From Rhodoplanes tepidamans (GTDB lineage: Bacteria; Pseudomonadota; Alphaproteobacteria; Rhizobiales; Xanthobacteraceae): a DNA stretch of 64,000 nucleotides. The position numbers were made by a program, and so were the translations under genes. The stretch covers positions 1 through 64,000 of the forward strand of contig NZ_JAUSUJ010000011.1 in the NCBI RefSeq assembly GCF_030813915.1, read 5' to 3'. How positions within the stretch are numbered: position 1 is the first letter of the stretch; each line of letters begins with the position of its first letter. The notes below the pieces were generated by a model. It did no database searches. It was not told the DNA's origin and saw only the letters and a list, made by a program, of their open reading frames with translations. This document shows, piece by piece, positions 7,787 to 16,842 of this stretch.

Positions 7787-9190
7787 TCAGGCGGCCGGCG
7801 GGTCGCGGCGCTTCGTCGCGGAGCCGCGCAGGAGACCGATCCCGACGACGCCGGCACTGACCGCGAGGCCGGTCATCAGCGGGTTGATCGGCAGCGGCAC
7901 CACGAGCCTGACCGCGACCGCCGCGGCGGTGCTGCCGATCATCGAGGCGATCGCCCACGGCGCCGACAGCCGGCCGGGGCAGAACACCGCGAGCGACAGC
8001 GGCAGGAAGACGGCGGCGCCGCGCAGCGCCATCGACATGTAGTTCCAGTCGAGCACGTAGGAGTCCAGCGCCGACAGCGCGATCAGCATCGACACCGCGC
8101 CGACGCCGAGCACGCAGGCGCGATTGATCATCAGGATGGTCGCGTCGTCGGTGAGACCGAACAGGCCGCGGCCGATGTCGTTGGCCATCATGGTGCCGAT
8201 GCCGAGCGCGAGCCCGGCGATCGAGCCGACCACCGAGATCAGGATGCCGGCCAGGCCGATGCCGCCGAGGACGCCCGGCAGGTACTGGATCAGATACACG
8301 GGGAGGGCCAGCACCGGCGCGAGCTCGGGATGGCGGGCATGCATGAACATGCCGACCGCGATCGAAGGCAGGCCGATCGGGATGGTGATCAGCGCCGCCG
8401 TCGCGGCGCCGACCGCGGCGACGCGGGTGTCGGACGCGGCGTAGATCGCCTGCACGTAGGTCTGGGTGCAGACCACGCCGACGATCAGCGACATCAGGTT
8501 GTACAGCGTCTCGCCGGCGCCGCGGCCCCACAGGCTGAACCACGGAAAGGCCGGAAACTGCGCGTCGAAGTCCGGCAGCTGGGCGAGCGACACGGCGGCG
8601 TAGAGGCCGGCGATCCACAGCGACAGCCACAGCACCGCCATCTTGAGGATACCGGAGACGCCGGCGCCCTTCAGCCCGCCGAACAGGCCGTAGGCGAGGA
8701 CGAGCGCGACCAGCACGACCGCCGAGAGCCAGGGCGCGAGCCCGAACATCGCGACCATCAGATGGATGCCGGCGAGCGCGCTCGCCACCGCGCTGAACAG
8801 GATGCCGAGCGACGAGACGAGGCTCGCCAGCGGGCCGGCCGAGCGGCCGTACGGGATCGTCAGATATTGCGGGATGGTCTCGAGCCCGCTCCGGCGCAGC
8901 GGCCGGGCGTAGAACACCGCGAGGACGAGGAGCGCGATGCCGGTGCCGAGCGTGAACCACCAGCCCGACAGGCCGAAGGAGGCCGCCATCTGGGCGGTGC
9001 CGACCGTCGAGGAGCCGCCGACCGCCGTCCCCGAGATGCTGCCGGCGATCAGGATGGCGCCGGCCGAGCGGCCGTTCAGGCTGTAGCCCTGGGCGGAGCG
9101 GACCTTGCGCGACGACCAGGCCCCGAAGGCGACCACGAGGAGCACCGTGCCGGCGAGGCCGGCGACCTGGGAGAACGACAGCGAGAGCAT
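7787..9190 (-). CDS. sodium:solute symporter family protein
   Basis: A 467-residue integral membrane protein of the SSS family, with about 13 hydrophobic segments. The N-terminal half has SLNGRSAGAILIAGSISGTAVGGSSTVGTAQ, typical of the first two core helices and the Na+ site, and ETIPQYLTIPYG follows the third. The start at 9190 (MLSLSFS) is chosen since the upstream extension is not membrane-like; no strong ribosome site is visible. It is divergent from a LysR gene across about 245 bases, which suggests that this regulator controls it. The solute cannot be told from sequence. Confidence 0.87.
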   Translation of the reverse strand: MLSLSFSQVAGLAGTVLLVVAFGAWSSRKVRSAQGYSLNGRSAGAILIAGSISGTAVGGSSTVGTAQMAASFGLSGWWFTLGTGIALLVLAVFYARPLRRSGLETIPQYLTIPYGRSAGPLASLVSSLGILFSAVASALAGIHLMVAMFGLAPWLSAVVLVALVLAYGLFGGLKGAGVSGILKMAVLWLSLWIAGLYAAVSLAQLPDFDAQFPAFPWFSLWGRGAGETLYNLMSLIVGVVCTQTYVQAIYAASDTRVAAVGAATAALITIPIGLPSIAVGMFMHARHPELAPVLALPVYLIQYLPGVLGGIGLAGILISVVGSIAGLALGIGTMMANDIGRGLFGLTDDATILMINRACVLGVGAVSMLIALSALDSYVLDWNYMSMALRGAAVFLPLSLAVFCPGRLSAPWAIASMIGSTAAAVAVRLVVPLPINPLMTGLAVSAGVVGIGLLRGSATKRRDPPAA

Positions 9191-9435
9191 TTCGAACGGA
9201 CGCTTGCGGGTGGGGGTGTGTGCAATTTTTGCGATTGTGTGCAGAAGGTTAGTGCACCGCACCATGCTCCGGCGGCGGCGCGGCGTCCAATGCAGCGTTG
9301 CGTTTTTTTAATCGCGAAAATGGATTAGATTGGTTCGTCCGCGCGCGGCGGCCGCCGCCGCGGTTTCCGTTCGTCGCCGCGGAGGCGGGGACGCGGCGGC
9401 CCGCGTCTCCGGGCCCTCGCCGAGGAGAACCCCGC

Positions 9436-10353
9436 ATGGACCTCAAATCGGTCCGCTGTTTCGTCGAGGTCGCCGAGAAGCTGCATTTCGGCCGTGCGGC
9501 CGAGCGGCTGCGGCTCGCCCAGTCGGTGGTGAGCCGGCAGGTCGCCGGCCTCGAGCAGGAGCTCGGCGTGCGGCTGCTCGAGCGGCACAAGCGCGCGCCG
9601 ATCCGCCTCACCGCGGCGGGCGCGCTGTTCCTCGACGAGGCGCGCGCCGCGCTCGCCCGGTTCGAGCGGGCCGAGCTGGTGGTGCGGCAGGCCGGGCGCG
9701 GCGAGCGGGGCCGGCTGGAGATCGGCTACGTCGCCTCCGCCACCTGGTCGGGCCTCCTGCCGTCCGCCGTGTTCCACCATCGGCGCGAGCGGCCGGGCGT
9801 CACCGTCTCGCTCACCGAGATGGAGACCTGGCGCCAGCTCGAGGCTCTGGAGGAGGGCCGCATCGACGTCGGATTTCTCAGGCCGCGGCCCGACTATCCG
9901 CCCGGCCTCGCCGTCCTGCCGCAGCTGCGCGAGCCGATCCTCCTGGCCCTGCGGGCCGATCATCCGCTCGCCGTCGACGCGGGCGCGATCCCGGCGGCGC
10001 GGCTCGCCGACGAGGACTTCGCCGTGCCGCAGGCCGACGACCGCGTCGGCTTCGGCGGCCACACCATGGCGATCGGCCGCGCCGGCGGGTTCTCGCCGCG
10101 CATCGTCCACCATGTGCGCGACTTCATCTCGGTCCTGAACCTCGTCGGCGTCGGGCTCGCGGTCGCGGCGGTGCCGTCGTCGCTGCAGCGGGTGCGGCTG
10201 CCCGACGTCGTCTATCGCCCGCTCGCCGACTGCGAGGTCTTCGCGGAGCTCGTCGCGGCCTTCCGGCGCAGCGGCAACGCCGCCGTGGTGCGCAGCTTCG
10301 TCCGGGTGCTGCGCGCCCGCGGCGAAACCGTTCTGCCGGTGCGTCTGGATTGA
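9436..10353 (+). CDS. LysR family transcriptional regulator
   Basis: A 305-residue LysR-type regulator. The winged HTH occupies residues 1-60 (MDLKSVRCFVEVAEKLHFGRAA, then SQVV-type recognition helix RLAQSVVSRQVAGLEQ), followed by a periplasmic-binding-protein-like effector domain from about residue 90 (GYVASATWSG). The start has AGGAGA 8 bases upstream. It is divergent from the sodium:solute symporter gene, so it most likely controls that gene and itself in response to the transported compound. Confidence 0.9.
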   Translation: MDLKSVRCFVEVAEKLHFGRAAERLRLAQSVVSRQVAGLEQELGVRLLERHKRAPIRLTAAGALFLDEARAALARFERAELVVRQAGRGERGRLEIGYVASATWSGLLPSAVFHHRRERPGVTVSLTEMETWRQLEALEEGRIDVGFLRPRPDYPPGLAVLPQLREPILLALRADHPLAVDAGAIPAARLADEDFAVPQADDRVGFGGHTMAIGRAGGFSPRIVHHVRDFISVLNLVGVGLAVAAVPSSLQRVRLPDVVYRPLADCEVFAELVAAFRRSGNAAVVRSFVRVLRARGETVLPVRLD

Positions 10354-10476
10354 GAACGGCGATACCGCGGCGGCCGGCGTCGCGGCGGGCCCGTTCTCTG
10401 CTCGCGATTTCGGTTGCCACGGTGCTGCGCCGGCGGCACACACGGGCGCCCCCGCCGCACCGCTCCGGTCCCGCTC

Positions 10477-11598
10477 ATGCCCGCCCGCTTCACCGCCGCC
10501 CGCTTCACCGCGCTCGTCGACAGCCTGCCCGCCACCGTGCCCTTCGTCGGCCCCGAGACCCAGGAGCGGGCCCGCGGCAAGGTCTTCCGCGCCCGCATCG
10601 GGGCGAACGAGAACGCCTTCGGGCCGTCGCCGAAGGCGGTCGCCGCCATGCAGGCGGAGGCGGCCGAGGCGTGGAAGTACTGCGACCCCGAGAGCCACGA
10701 CCTCCGGCACGCCGTGGCGGCCGCGCACGGCGTCTCTCCCGCGAACGTCCATGTCGGCGAGGGGATCGACGGCATTCTCGGGCTCGTCGTGCGCATGCTG
10801 GTCGAGCCCGGCATGCCGGTGGTGTCGTCGCTCGGCGCCTATCCGACGTTCAACTTCCACGTCGCCGGCTTCGGCGGGCGGCTCGTCACGGTGCCGTATC
10901 GGGACGACCGCGAGGACCCGCAGGCGCTGGTCGACGCCGTGCGCCGGGAGAAAGCCCCGCTCGTCTACATCGCCAATCCCGACAACCCGATGGGCACCTG
11001 GTGGCCGGCCGGGGACATCCGCCGCATGGTCGAGGCCGTCCCGGACGGCACGCTCCTGCTGCTCGACGAGGCCTATGCGGAGTTCGCGCCCGACGGCGTC
11101 TCGCCCGTGCTCGATCCGGACGATCCGCGGGTGCTGCGCCTGCGCACCTTCTCGAAGGCGCACGGCCTCGCCGGGATCCGGGTCGGCTACGCCATCGGGG
11201 CGCCGGCGCTGATCGCGGGGTTCGACAAGGTCCGCAACCATTTCGGCATCAGCCGGGTCAGCCAGGCCGGCGCGCTGGCGGCGATCCGCGATGCGGACCA
11301 CGTGCCGCGGGTGCGCGGCGCGGTCGCGGCGGCGCGGGACCGCATCGGCGAGATCGCGCGGCGGAACGGGCTGTCGCCGCTGCCGTCGGCGACCAATTTC
11401 GTCACGGTGGACTGCGGGCGCGACGGCGCCTTCGCCCGCCGCGTGCTGCAGGCCCTGGTGGCGCGCGACGTGTTCGTGCGGATGCCGGGCGTCGCGCCGC
11501 TCGACCGCTGCATCCGGATCGGATGCGGCCGGCCCGGCGAGCTGGACATTCTGGCGGACGAGCTGCCGGCGGCCCTCGCCGAGGCGGCGCGGGCGTGA
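10477..11598 (+). CDS. PLP-dependent aminotransferase, HisC-like
   Basis: A 373-residue fold-type I aminotransferase. The N-terminal part has IGANENAFGPSPKAV and the tyrosine-containing YCDPESHDL; NPDNPMG near residue 167 binds the cofactor ring, and RTFSKAHGLAGIRVGYAIG near residue 226 holds the PLP lysine. It resembles histidinol-phosphate aminotransferases, but no other his gene is nearby, so it may act on another amino acid such as an aromatic one. It follows the LysR gene by about 120 bases on the same strand. Confidence 0.85.
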   Translation: MPARFTAARFTALVDSLPATVPFVGPETQERARGKVFRARIGANENAFGPSPKAVAAMQAEAAEAWKYCDPESHDLRHAVAAAHGVSPANVHVGEGIDGILGLVVRMLVEPGMPVVSSLGAYPTFNFHVAGFGGRLVTVPYRDDREDPQALVDAVRREKAPLVYIANPDNPMGTWWPAGDIRRMVEAVPDGTLLLLDEAYAEFAPDGVSPVLDPDDPRVLRLRTFSKAHGLAGIRVGYAIGAPALIAGFDKVRNHFGISRVSQAGALAAIRDADHVPRVRGAVAAARDRIGEIARRNGLSPLPSATNFVTVDCGRDGAFARRVLQALVARDVFVRMPGVAPLDRCIRIGCGRPGELDILADELPAALAEAARA

Positions 11599-11619
11599 TC
11601 CCGCCGGCCGGCCCGGCGC

Positions 11620-11799
11620 TCAGGTCGGGCCGGGTCTGGGCTCGGAGCGCCTGCGGGGCCGGCGGACCTGCGCCGGCAGCGTGCGGGCGAGGTGCAGCAT
11701 CAGGTCGATGGCGGCCGCCCGGATGACGGACCGCTCGGCGGCCCCGAGGCCGCCCGACGGATTCTGTTCATGCTCCGGGCTGTGTCGCCGATCGCTCAT
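11620..11799 (-). CDS. small hypothetical protein
   Basis: A 59-residue ORF starting with MSDRRHSPEHEQ and preceded by GGGAGAA at a good distance. The middle part (SVIRAAAIDLMLHLARTLP) could form one amphipathic or membrane-associated helix; the tail is basic and proline-rich. I do not recognise it. It is convergent with the aminotransferase gene and lies in a GC-rich gap, so it could be a chance frame. Confidence 0.35.
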   Translation of the reverse strand: MSDRRHSPEHEQNPSGGLGAAERSVIRAAAIDLMLHLARTLPAQVRRPRRRSEPRPGPT

Positions 11800-12002
11800 C
11801 CGGATTCTCCCGATTCGCGAGGCGGGCAGGGCGATCGCGGCGGACTGTCCGCCATGGCCGAGAGACGCGTCGCTGCCGGCGGGCCGCTGCCGAGCCGGCG
11901 GAAAACCGATGCTGGACAACCCGGACGGCGGCGCCACGTTCCATGCGGCACACGCGGGGCGGGTATTTCGGTCCGCCGGCTCCGCAGCGGCACGGCCGGC
12001 CG

Positions 12003-12016
12003 TGTGAGGCACCTCA
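12003..12016. promoter_or_regulatory. small inverted repeat upstream of a short ORF
   Basis: GTGAGG-CA-CCTCAC is a perfect 6-bp dyad 50 bases before the start of the small membrane protein at 12067. It could be an operator or a weak hairpin. Confidence 0.3.
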
Positions 12017-12066
12017 CGGTGGGCATCGCGTCCGCCCGGCACTCTCGCGGCATCGAGGAGTGTCCG

Positions 12067-12246
12067 ATGCCGCGTGCCGTCTCCGCCGTGCTGTTCGCCG
12101 TCCTGTGGACCGGCGCGATGCCGTGGGCACGGCGTCCCGACGGACTCGGCCTCGCCATCCTGGTCGCGGCCGGGGCGTTCGCCGGCCTCGCCTGGTACTG
12201 GCTCAGCCGGCCGGCCTGCGGATGCCGCGAGCCGGCGCCGCACTGA
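12067..12246 (+). CDS. small membrane protein, hypothetical
   Basis: A 59-residue ORF with GAGGAG 6 bases before the ATG. It has two hydrophobic segments, VSAVLFAVLWTGAMPW and LAILVAAGAFAGLAWYWL, then a short Cys-containing polar tail. The pattern suggests a two-helix inner-membrane protein. No family is recognised. Confidence 0.5.
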   Translation: MPRAVSAVLFAVLWTGAMPWARRPDGLGLAILVAAGAFAGLAWYWLSRPACGCREPAPH

Positions 12247-12301
12247 ACGGCCCGGCGGGCCCGCCCGGCGCCCGCCCGGCCGTCGGTGCCGTCCGCGGCC
12301 C

Positions 12302-12514
12302 TCAATCGTGGTGGTTGTTGTTGCGGGAGTTGTCCCGGATCGCCAGCAGCCCGTCCTTGATGGCGTTGCGGATGCCTTCCTCGATCAGCGTGCGGGCGAC
12401 GCCCGGCACGCTGGTGCCGTGCGTGCCCTGGCGCACCAGGCGCTCCAGGTAGCCGATCGTCGCCAGCGACAGCGTGATCGGGATTCGGTCGGTCTCGGCT
12501 TTCTCGGTGGCCAT
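12302..12514 (-). CDS. small conserved protein, possibly ribbon-helix-helix-like
   Basis: A 70-residue acidic-then-helical protein (MATEKAETDRIPITLSLATIGYLERLVRQ at the start is summarised here as a strand RIPITLSL followed by helix ATIGYLERLV). A short strand and two helices, the second being VARTLIEEGIRNAIKDG, match the layout of small RHH or antitoxin-like DNA-binding proteins. No toxin gene is beside it. It lies just downstream of the AraC gene boundary on the same strand. Confidence 0.6.
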   Translation of the reverse strand: MATEKAETDRIPITLSLATIGYLERLVRQGTHGTSVPGVARTLIEEGIRNAIKDGLLAIRDNSRNNNHHD

Positions 12515-12555
12515 GACCGAAACGTTAACCCGACCAAATGTGTACGGAAAAGACT

Positions 12556-13629
12556 CTATTTCGACTCTCTGGCGTACCCGGCGCGTGACGTCTCGCCGCC
12601 GTCCGCGTCGGCGCGCGTCCTGCGCCAGGCGGCCGGCGACAGGCCGAAGGCGCGCTTGAAGGCGCGGCTGAACGCCTCCTCGGACTCGTAGCCGACCGCG
12701 TGGGCGATCTGCGCCGCGCTCCTCGCCGTCTCGCGCAGCTGGAGCCGGGCGGTCTCCAGCCGGCCGGCGGTGAGATAGCGGATCGGCGGCATGCCGACGA
12801 GGCGGCCGAACCGCTCGACGAAGGCGGTGCGCGACAGGCCCGCCGCCCGGGCGAGCCGGTCGGCCGACCACGGCGCCGCGAGATCGCGGTGGATGAGGGC
12901 GAGGGCGCGGCCGATCTGCGGGTCGGCGAGGCCGCGCAGCAGGCCGGCGTCGGCGGCCCGCGCCGCGGTGGCGTGGCGCATCGCCTCGGCGAGCAGGAGC
13001 TCGGACAGGCGCGACATCACCTCCGACGAGCCGAGCCGGCCGCTCGCGAGCTCGTTCGCGGCGAACCGCACCGAGGCCTCGATGAGGTCGCGCGACGCCG
13101 CCTCGCGGATGTCGACCTTCAGCACCCGCGGCAGCACCGCGGCGAGCGCGACGTGCACGTCCTCGGTGGCGAGGAAGCCGCAGACCATGCGGGTCTCGTC
13201 GCCGCCGCCGCCGTGGTCGATATGGGCGAGGCCGCCGTCCTCGGCCGGCCGGATCAGCGCGCGGGCGCTGACCGGCACGACGTCGGGCGCGCTCGCCATC
13301 ACGTGGACGTCGTTGCGCGGCAGCAGCACGATCTCGCCGGGCCGCACCTCGAGCGGCGGCTCGCCGTCGATGATCAGCGCGAACCGGCCCGACACCGCGA
13401 CGTGATAGGCGACGAGCTGGGCCGGCGCCTTCAGGAACGGCAGGCAGTCCTCCGCCGTCATCCGGGCCGAGATGCTCCACGGCGCCGTGAAGCGCGCGTC
13501 GAGGAACACGCCGCCGACCAGCCGCACCGAACGCAGCAGGTCGGACAGCGGATCGCCACCGGCCGCGGGCCGCTCCGCCGCAGAGGTGTCGGCCGGACGA
13601 TCGGTCGGGTTTTCGGGCCGGCCGGTCAT
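12556..13629 (-). CDS. AraC family transcriptional regulator with cupin domain
   Basis: A 357-residue regulator. Residues about 30-215 form a cupin-like effector domain (SARMTAEDCLPFLKAPAQLVAYHVAVSG region, then VRPGEIVLLPRNDVHVM). The C-terminal 100 residues carry the two HTH motifs of AraC proteins: WSADRLARAAGLSRTAFVERF and ARSAAQIAHAVGYESEEAFSRAFKRAFG with LSPAAWRR. The cupin belongs to the AraC-binding-like group that often regulates small-molecule metabolism or resistance. It is divergent from the LuxR-type gene at 13705. Confidence 0.88.
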   Translation of the reverse strand: MTGRPENPTDRPADTSAAERPAAGGDPLSDLLRSVRLVGGVFLDARFTAPWSISARMTAEDCLPFLKAPAQLVAYHVAVSGRFALIIDGEPPLEVRPGEIVLLPRNDVHVMASAPDVVPVSARALIRPAEDGGLAHIDHGGGGDETRMVCGFLATEDVHVALAAVLPRVLKVDIREAASRDLIEASVRFAANELASGRLGSSEVMSRLSELLLAEAMRHATAARAADAGLLRGLADPQIGRALALIHRDLAAPWSADRLARAAGLSRTAFVERFGRLVGMPPIRYLTAGRLETARLQLRETARSAAQIAHAVGYESEEAFSRAFKRAFGLSPAAWRRTRADADGGETSRAGYARESK

Positions 13630-13704
13630 TCCGCCGGGACTCCGGGGTCGCTATCGATGCAGGTCCGGGGAGGTGCACTGGGGGCGCAAGGACGACACGT
13701 GCGC

Positions 13705-14979
13705 ATGACTGTCTGTCGCTCCGGATCGCCGCACGGTTCTGCCGTGCCGCGGTCTCACGGGTCGGCCGCCGGCCCGGCCGAGGCTCCGATCATAGCCGGT
13801 TTCGCCGGCCCGCTCGACTCCGGTGCGGCACCGCCCGGCCGGTCCGACGCGGCGCTGTCGGATCTGATCGGCGACGTCTACGACGCCGCTCTCGACGACG
13901 GGCTGTGGCCGGGCGTCCTGCACAAGGCGGCCGCCTTCGTCGGCGGCTGCGCGGCCAGCGTCTACTCTAAGGACTCGGTGCATCGCACCGCCGAGATCAC
14001 CCACGGGGTCGGCATCGACGACGCGTTCAAGCGCTCCTATCTCGACGGCTACGTGAAGATCGACCCGACCACGCCGGGCTTCTTCTTCTGCGGCGTCGGC
14101 GAGGTGGTGAACACGCCCGACATCCTGCCCTACGACGAGTTCCTGCAGTCGCGCTTCTACGCCGAATGGGTGGCGCCGCAGGGGCTGGTCGACCAGGTGA
14201 CGACCGTGCTGGAGAAGTCGGCGACGAGCTACGCCGTGTTCAGCGTGTTCCGCCACGCCCGCGACGGCCTCGCCGACGAGGGCGCCCGCCACCGCATGCG
14301 GCTGCTCGCCCCGCATGTCCGCCGCGCCGTGCAGATCGGCCGCACCGTCACGCTCGGCCGTGCCGAGGCCGCGACCTTCGCGGACACGCTCGACAGCCTC
14401 GTGGCGGCGACCTTTCTGGTCGACGCGACGGGCCGCATCGTGCACGCCAACCGGGCCGGCCACGCCATGGTGGCGGAGGGGACGGTGATGCGGGCGGCGC
14501 GCGGCCGCCTCCTCGCCGCCGACGGCGAGTCCGACCGGCTGCTCCAGGGCACACTCGCGGCCGCGGCCGCGGCCGCGGCGGCGGCGGCCGGAGACGGCGG
14601 CGAGGGCGGCGCCAGCCTGCCGCTGCCCGGGCCGGACGACCGGCATCACGTCGCCCATGTGCTGCCGCTGACCGCCGGGGCCCGCCGCCGGGCCGGCGCC
14701 GGCTACGCGGCCACCGCGGCGGTGTTCGTGTGCCGCGCCCGCATCGAGCCGCCGGCGGCGCCCGAGGCGATCGCCCGGCTCTACGGCCTGACGCCGAGCG
14801 AGCTGAAGGTGCTGCTCGCCGTGTTCGAGGCGGGCGGCGTCGCCGACCTCGCCGCCACGCTCGGCATCTCCGAGACGACCGCCAAGACCCATCTGCGCCG
14901 CCTGTTCGAGAAGACCGGGACCCGCCGCCAGGCCGATCTGGTGAAGCTCGTCGCCGGCTTCGCCCCGCCCGGCCGCTGA
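13705..14979 (+). CDS. LuxR family transcriptional regulator
   Basis: A ~424-residue regulator. A conserved N-terminal segment (LSDLIGDVYDAALDDGLWPGVL) opens a sensory region with PAS-like character (VAATFLVDATGRIVHANRAG near residue 240), and the C-terminus holds a LuxR-type HTH (LTPSELKVLLAVFEAGGVADLAATLGISETTAKTHL). An interdomain run of 11 alanines is encoded by a GCGGCC-type repeat at 14556-14590. The start is uncertain: GTG at 13699 with AAGGA upstream and ATG at 13657 are alternatives. The genes that follow encode envelope proteins and could be its targets. Confidence 0.82.
   Translation: MTVCRSGSPHGSAVPRSHGSAAGPAEAPIIAGFAGPLDSGAAPPGRSDAALSDLIGDVYDAALDDGLWPGVLHKAAAFVGGCAASVYSKDSVHRTAEITHGVGIDDAFKRSYLDGYVKIDPTTPGFFFCGVGEVVNTPDILPYDEFLQSRFYAEWVAPQGLVDQVTTVLEKSATSYAVFSVFRHARDGLADEGARHRMRLLAPHVRRAVQIGRTVTLGRAEAATFADTLDSLVAATFLVDATGRIVHANRAGHAMVAEGTVMRAARGRLLAADGESDRLLQGTLAAAAAAAAAAAGDGGEGGASLPLPGPDDRHHVAHVLPLTAGARRRAGAGYAATAAVFVCRARIEPPAAPEAIARLYGLTPSELKVLLAVFEAGGVADLAATLGISETTAKTHLRRLFEKTGTRRQADLVKLVAGFAPPGR
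14556..14590. repeat. GCGGCC/GCG microsatellite in coding sequence
   Basis: About 35 bases of nearly pure GCGGCC then GCG repeats encode an alanine run inside the LuxR-type gene. Slippage in six- or three-base steps would change the linker length without a frameshift. Confidence 0.7.
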
Positions 14980-15091
14980 ACGCGCGTCGGGCCGCGTCGT
15001 CGTCCGTTCGGATGACGCCGCGGCGCTGCCGGTTGGCCATAAGGGCTCCTGCATGGCCGCGGCCCGGCCGCGGCGCAGGGGAGACGAGGCG

Positions 15092-16402
15092 ATGGTGGCG
15101 CGCAGACAAACGCTGGTCCTGGCCGGAGTCGTCGCGGCGGTGGCCTCCGCCGGGCAGGCGGCCGACATGGCGCCGCCGCTCTCGGTGGCGATGGCATCGG
15201 GCGGCTGGGCCGCGACCTTCGCCAGCGAGGCGCGGTGGTTCTCGTGGTCCGGCACCCGCGGCACGCCGACCACGGTGGCGGCGAACGGCGGCGCCGGCAC
15301 GCAGCTCTACGTGCCGGCCGCCCTGCAGCTCGTCGGCCTGCCGGGCGACGATCTCAAGGTCGAGCTGCTCGCCCGCGGCGGCTGGGTGACGGCCCGACAG
15401 TCGACGGTCGGGCTCGCCGGCGAGGTGGCGACCCCGACCGACACGGTCGCGTCCGGCACCTTCACCTAGCTCGGCTGGCGCGGCGTGCAGCCCTTCGTCT
15501 CGCTCGCCGTCAACATCCCGACCGGGCAGTCCGCGCTGTTCGGGACGGCGGCCAACACCCGCATGGATCCCGATCTCGTCGCGCTGTCGAGCTACGGCGA
15601 GGGCTGGAACATCGGCCCGACGCTCGGCGCCAACGTGCCGCTCGGCGAGCACCTCGTCTTCACGGCGAGCGTCGGCGTCACCCGGCGCGGCAAGTTCGAC
15701 CGCGAGAGCCCGCTGACGCCGGCCGATCCGTCTCTGCCGCCGGCGGCGACGCAGTCGGCGACCACGCTCGATCCCGGCGACGTCGGCACCGTGACGGCGG
15801 CGCTCGCCTGGCGCGACCCGCGCTGGTCGGCGAGCCTGCTCGGCTCGATCTCGGAAGAGACCGAGACGGTCCAGAACGGCGTGACGCTCTACCGCGCCGG
15901 GCGTCGCTACCTGGTCGCGGCGACGCTCGGCCATGTCTGGCAGGGCGGCTTCGGCGCGACCACCGTGACGGCGGCGTTCGCGCACGCGCTGCGCAACGAG
16001 GTGCTGTTCCTCGGCGCCTCGGCACTGGTCACCGAGCCGGCGAGCACCAATTCCGACGTCTACCGGATCGGCCTGCAGCACCTCGTGCCGGTCGGGCCGC
16101 TGTGGCTCGGGCCGACCGGCAGCTTTCTCTATCGCGACGACAATTCCTACGACTCGGTGACGCTGCAGTTCGTGCCCGCCAAGCAGCGCTGGACGGCGGG
16201 CGGCATCGCCTACCTCGCCGCCTCCGACAGCGTGACGATCAACGCCCGGATGGAGCACGTCTGGGTGCACGAGAACGCCCGCGACGCGCTCGACGGCAAG
16301 GTGTTCAGCGTGCTCGCCAACGATTTCGTCGCCGGCTCGGCCGTGCCGGTGGTGTCGAGCCGCGGCTGGCAGATCGCCCTCGGCATCAACGCGAAGTTCT
16401 GA
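15092..16402 (+). pseudogene. outer-membrane beta-barrel-like protein interrupted by an amber codon
   Basis: A 437-codon reading frame with a signal peptide (VARRQTLVLAGVVAAVASAGQA, cut before ADMAPP), broken by TAG at 15467-15469 (codon 126). The frame stays the same on both sides and the protein pattern continues: SGTFT, stop, LGWRGVQPFVSLAVNIPTG. The downstream part has alternating polar/hydrophobic strands (NIGPTLGANVPLGEHLVFTASVGV and more) and ends in INAKF, with the terminal Phe of outer-membrane proteins. One base change (TAG to TAC or TAT, Tyr) would restore it. The ribosome site AGGGGAGACG precedes the start. It may be a recent pseudogene, a phase in a population, or an assembly error. 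The exact family is not recognised. Confidence 0.75.
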
Positions 16403-16415
16403 GAGGAGCGGCGGG

Positions 16416-16751
16416 ATGATCACGACGAGATCCGGACAGGGCGGCGCGGTGATGCGCCGCGTGCTGCTGGCGGCGGGGCTGCTCGTGGTCGGCGGGGATC
16501 CGCTCGCCGCGCAGGCGGGCTGCGGCGAAGGCCGCACCGGCAGCGGCGTCTGCGTCGACGCGACGCTCGCCGAGACGGCCCGGCAGGCCGCGATCGTCTT
16601 CGCCCAGCCGAAGATCTCGCAGGCGGCGTTTCCGGTGCTCCCGGTCCTCGACCTGCGCTGGCGTTATCCGCACCAGCTCCTGCCCGATCAGCTCGGGCCG
16701 GCGCCGACCGGAACGCCGCTGCCGCCGCCACCGCCACCGCCGATCCCGTGA
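16416..16751 (+). CDS. small secreted protein with proline-rich tail
   Basis: A 111-residue protein with AGAGGAG before the ATG. After a polar start comes a hydrophobic stretch (VMRRVLLAAGLLVVGG) with a likely signal cleavage near AQA, then two Cys residues (GCGEGRTGSGVCVD), and a tail TGTPLPPPPPPPIP. The next gene ends with a matching TGTPLPPPP motif. It starts 14 bases after the interrupted barrel gene, so the three probably form one transcript. ATG at 16452 is an alternative start. No family is recognised. Confidence 0.6.
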   Translation: MITTRSGQGGAVMRRVLLAAGLLVVGGDPLAAQAGCGEGRTGSGVCVDATLAETARQAAIVFAQPKISQAAFPVLPVLDLRWRYPHQLLPDQLGPAPTGTPLPPPPPPPIP

Positions 16752-16842
16752 CCGCCACCGAGTCCGTATCGGCTCCACGATCCGCACAACGGGTCGCGCG
16801 CGGAACGCGCCGCCCCCGGTCCACCCGACGAGAGGAGCTCCC

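Noticed and set aside
9191-9435. T-N11-A type site between the symporter and LysR genes (GCAATTTTTGC near 9221)
   Set aside because: The arms are only four bases long and AT-rich, so it is too weak to be listed as an operator.
12700-13704. Long N-terminal extension of the LuxR-type gene
   Set aside because: The frame stays open upstream but overlaps the AraC gene antisense and is not protein-like.
15467-15469. Recoding of the amber codon as pyrrolysine
   Set aside because: No pyl genes are visible, and the codon is a normal Tyr position in a beta-barrel protein, so mutation or error is more likely.
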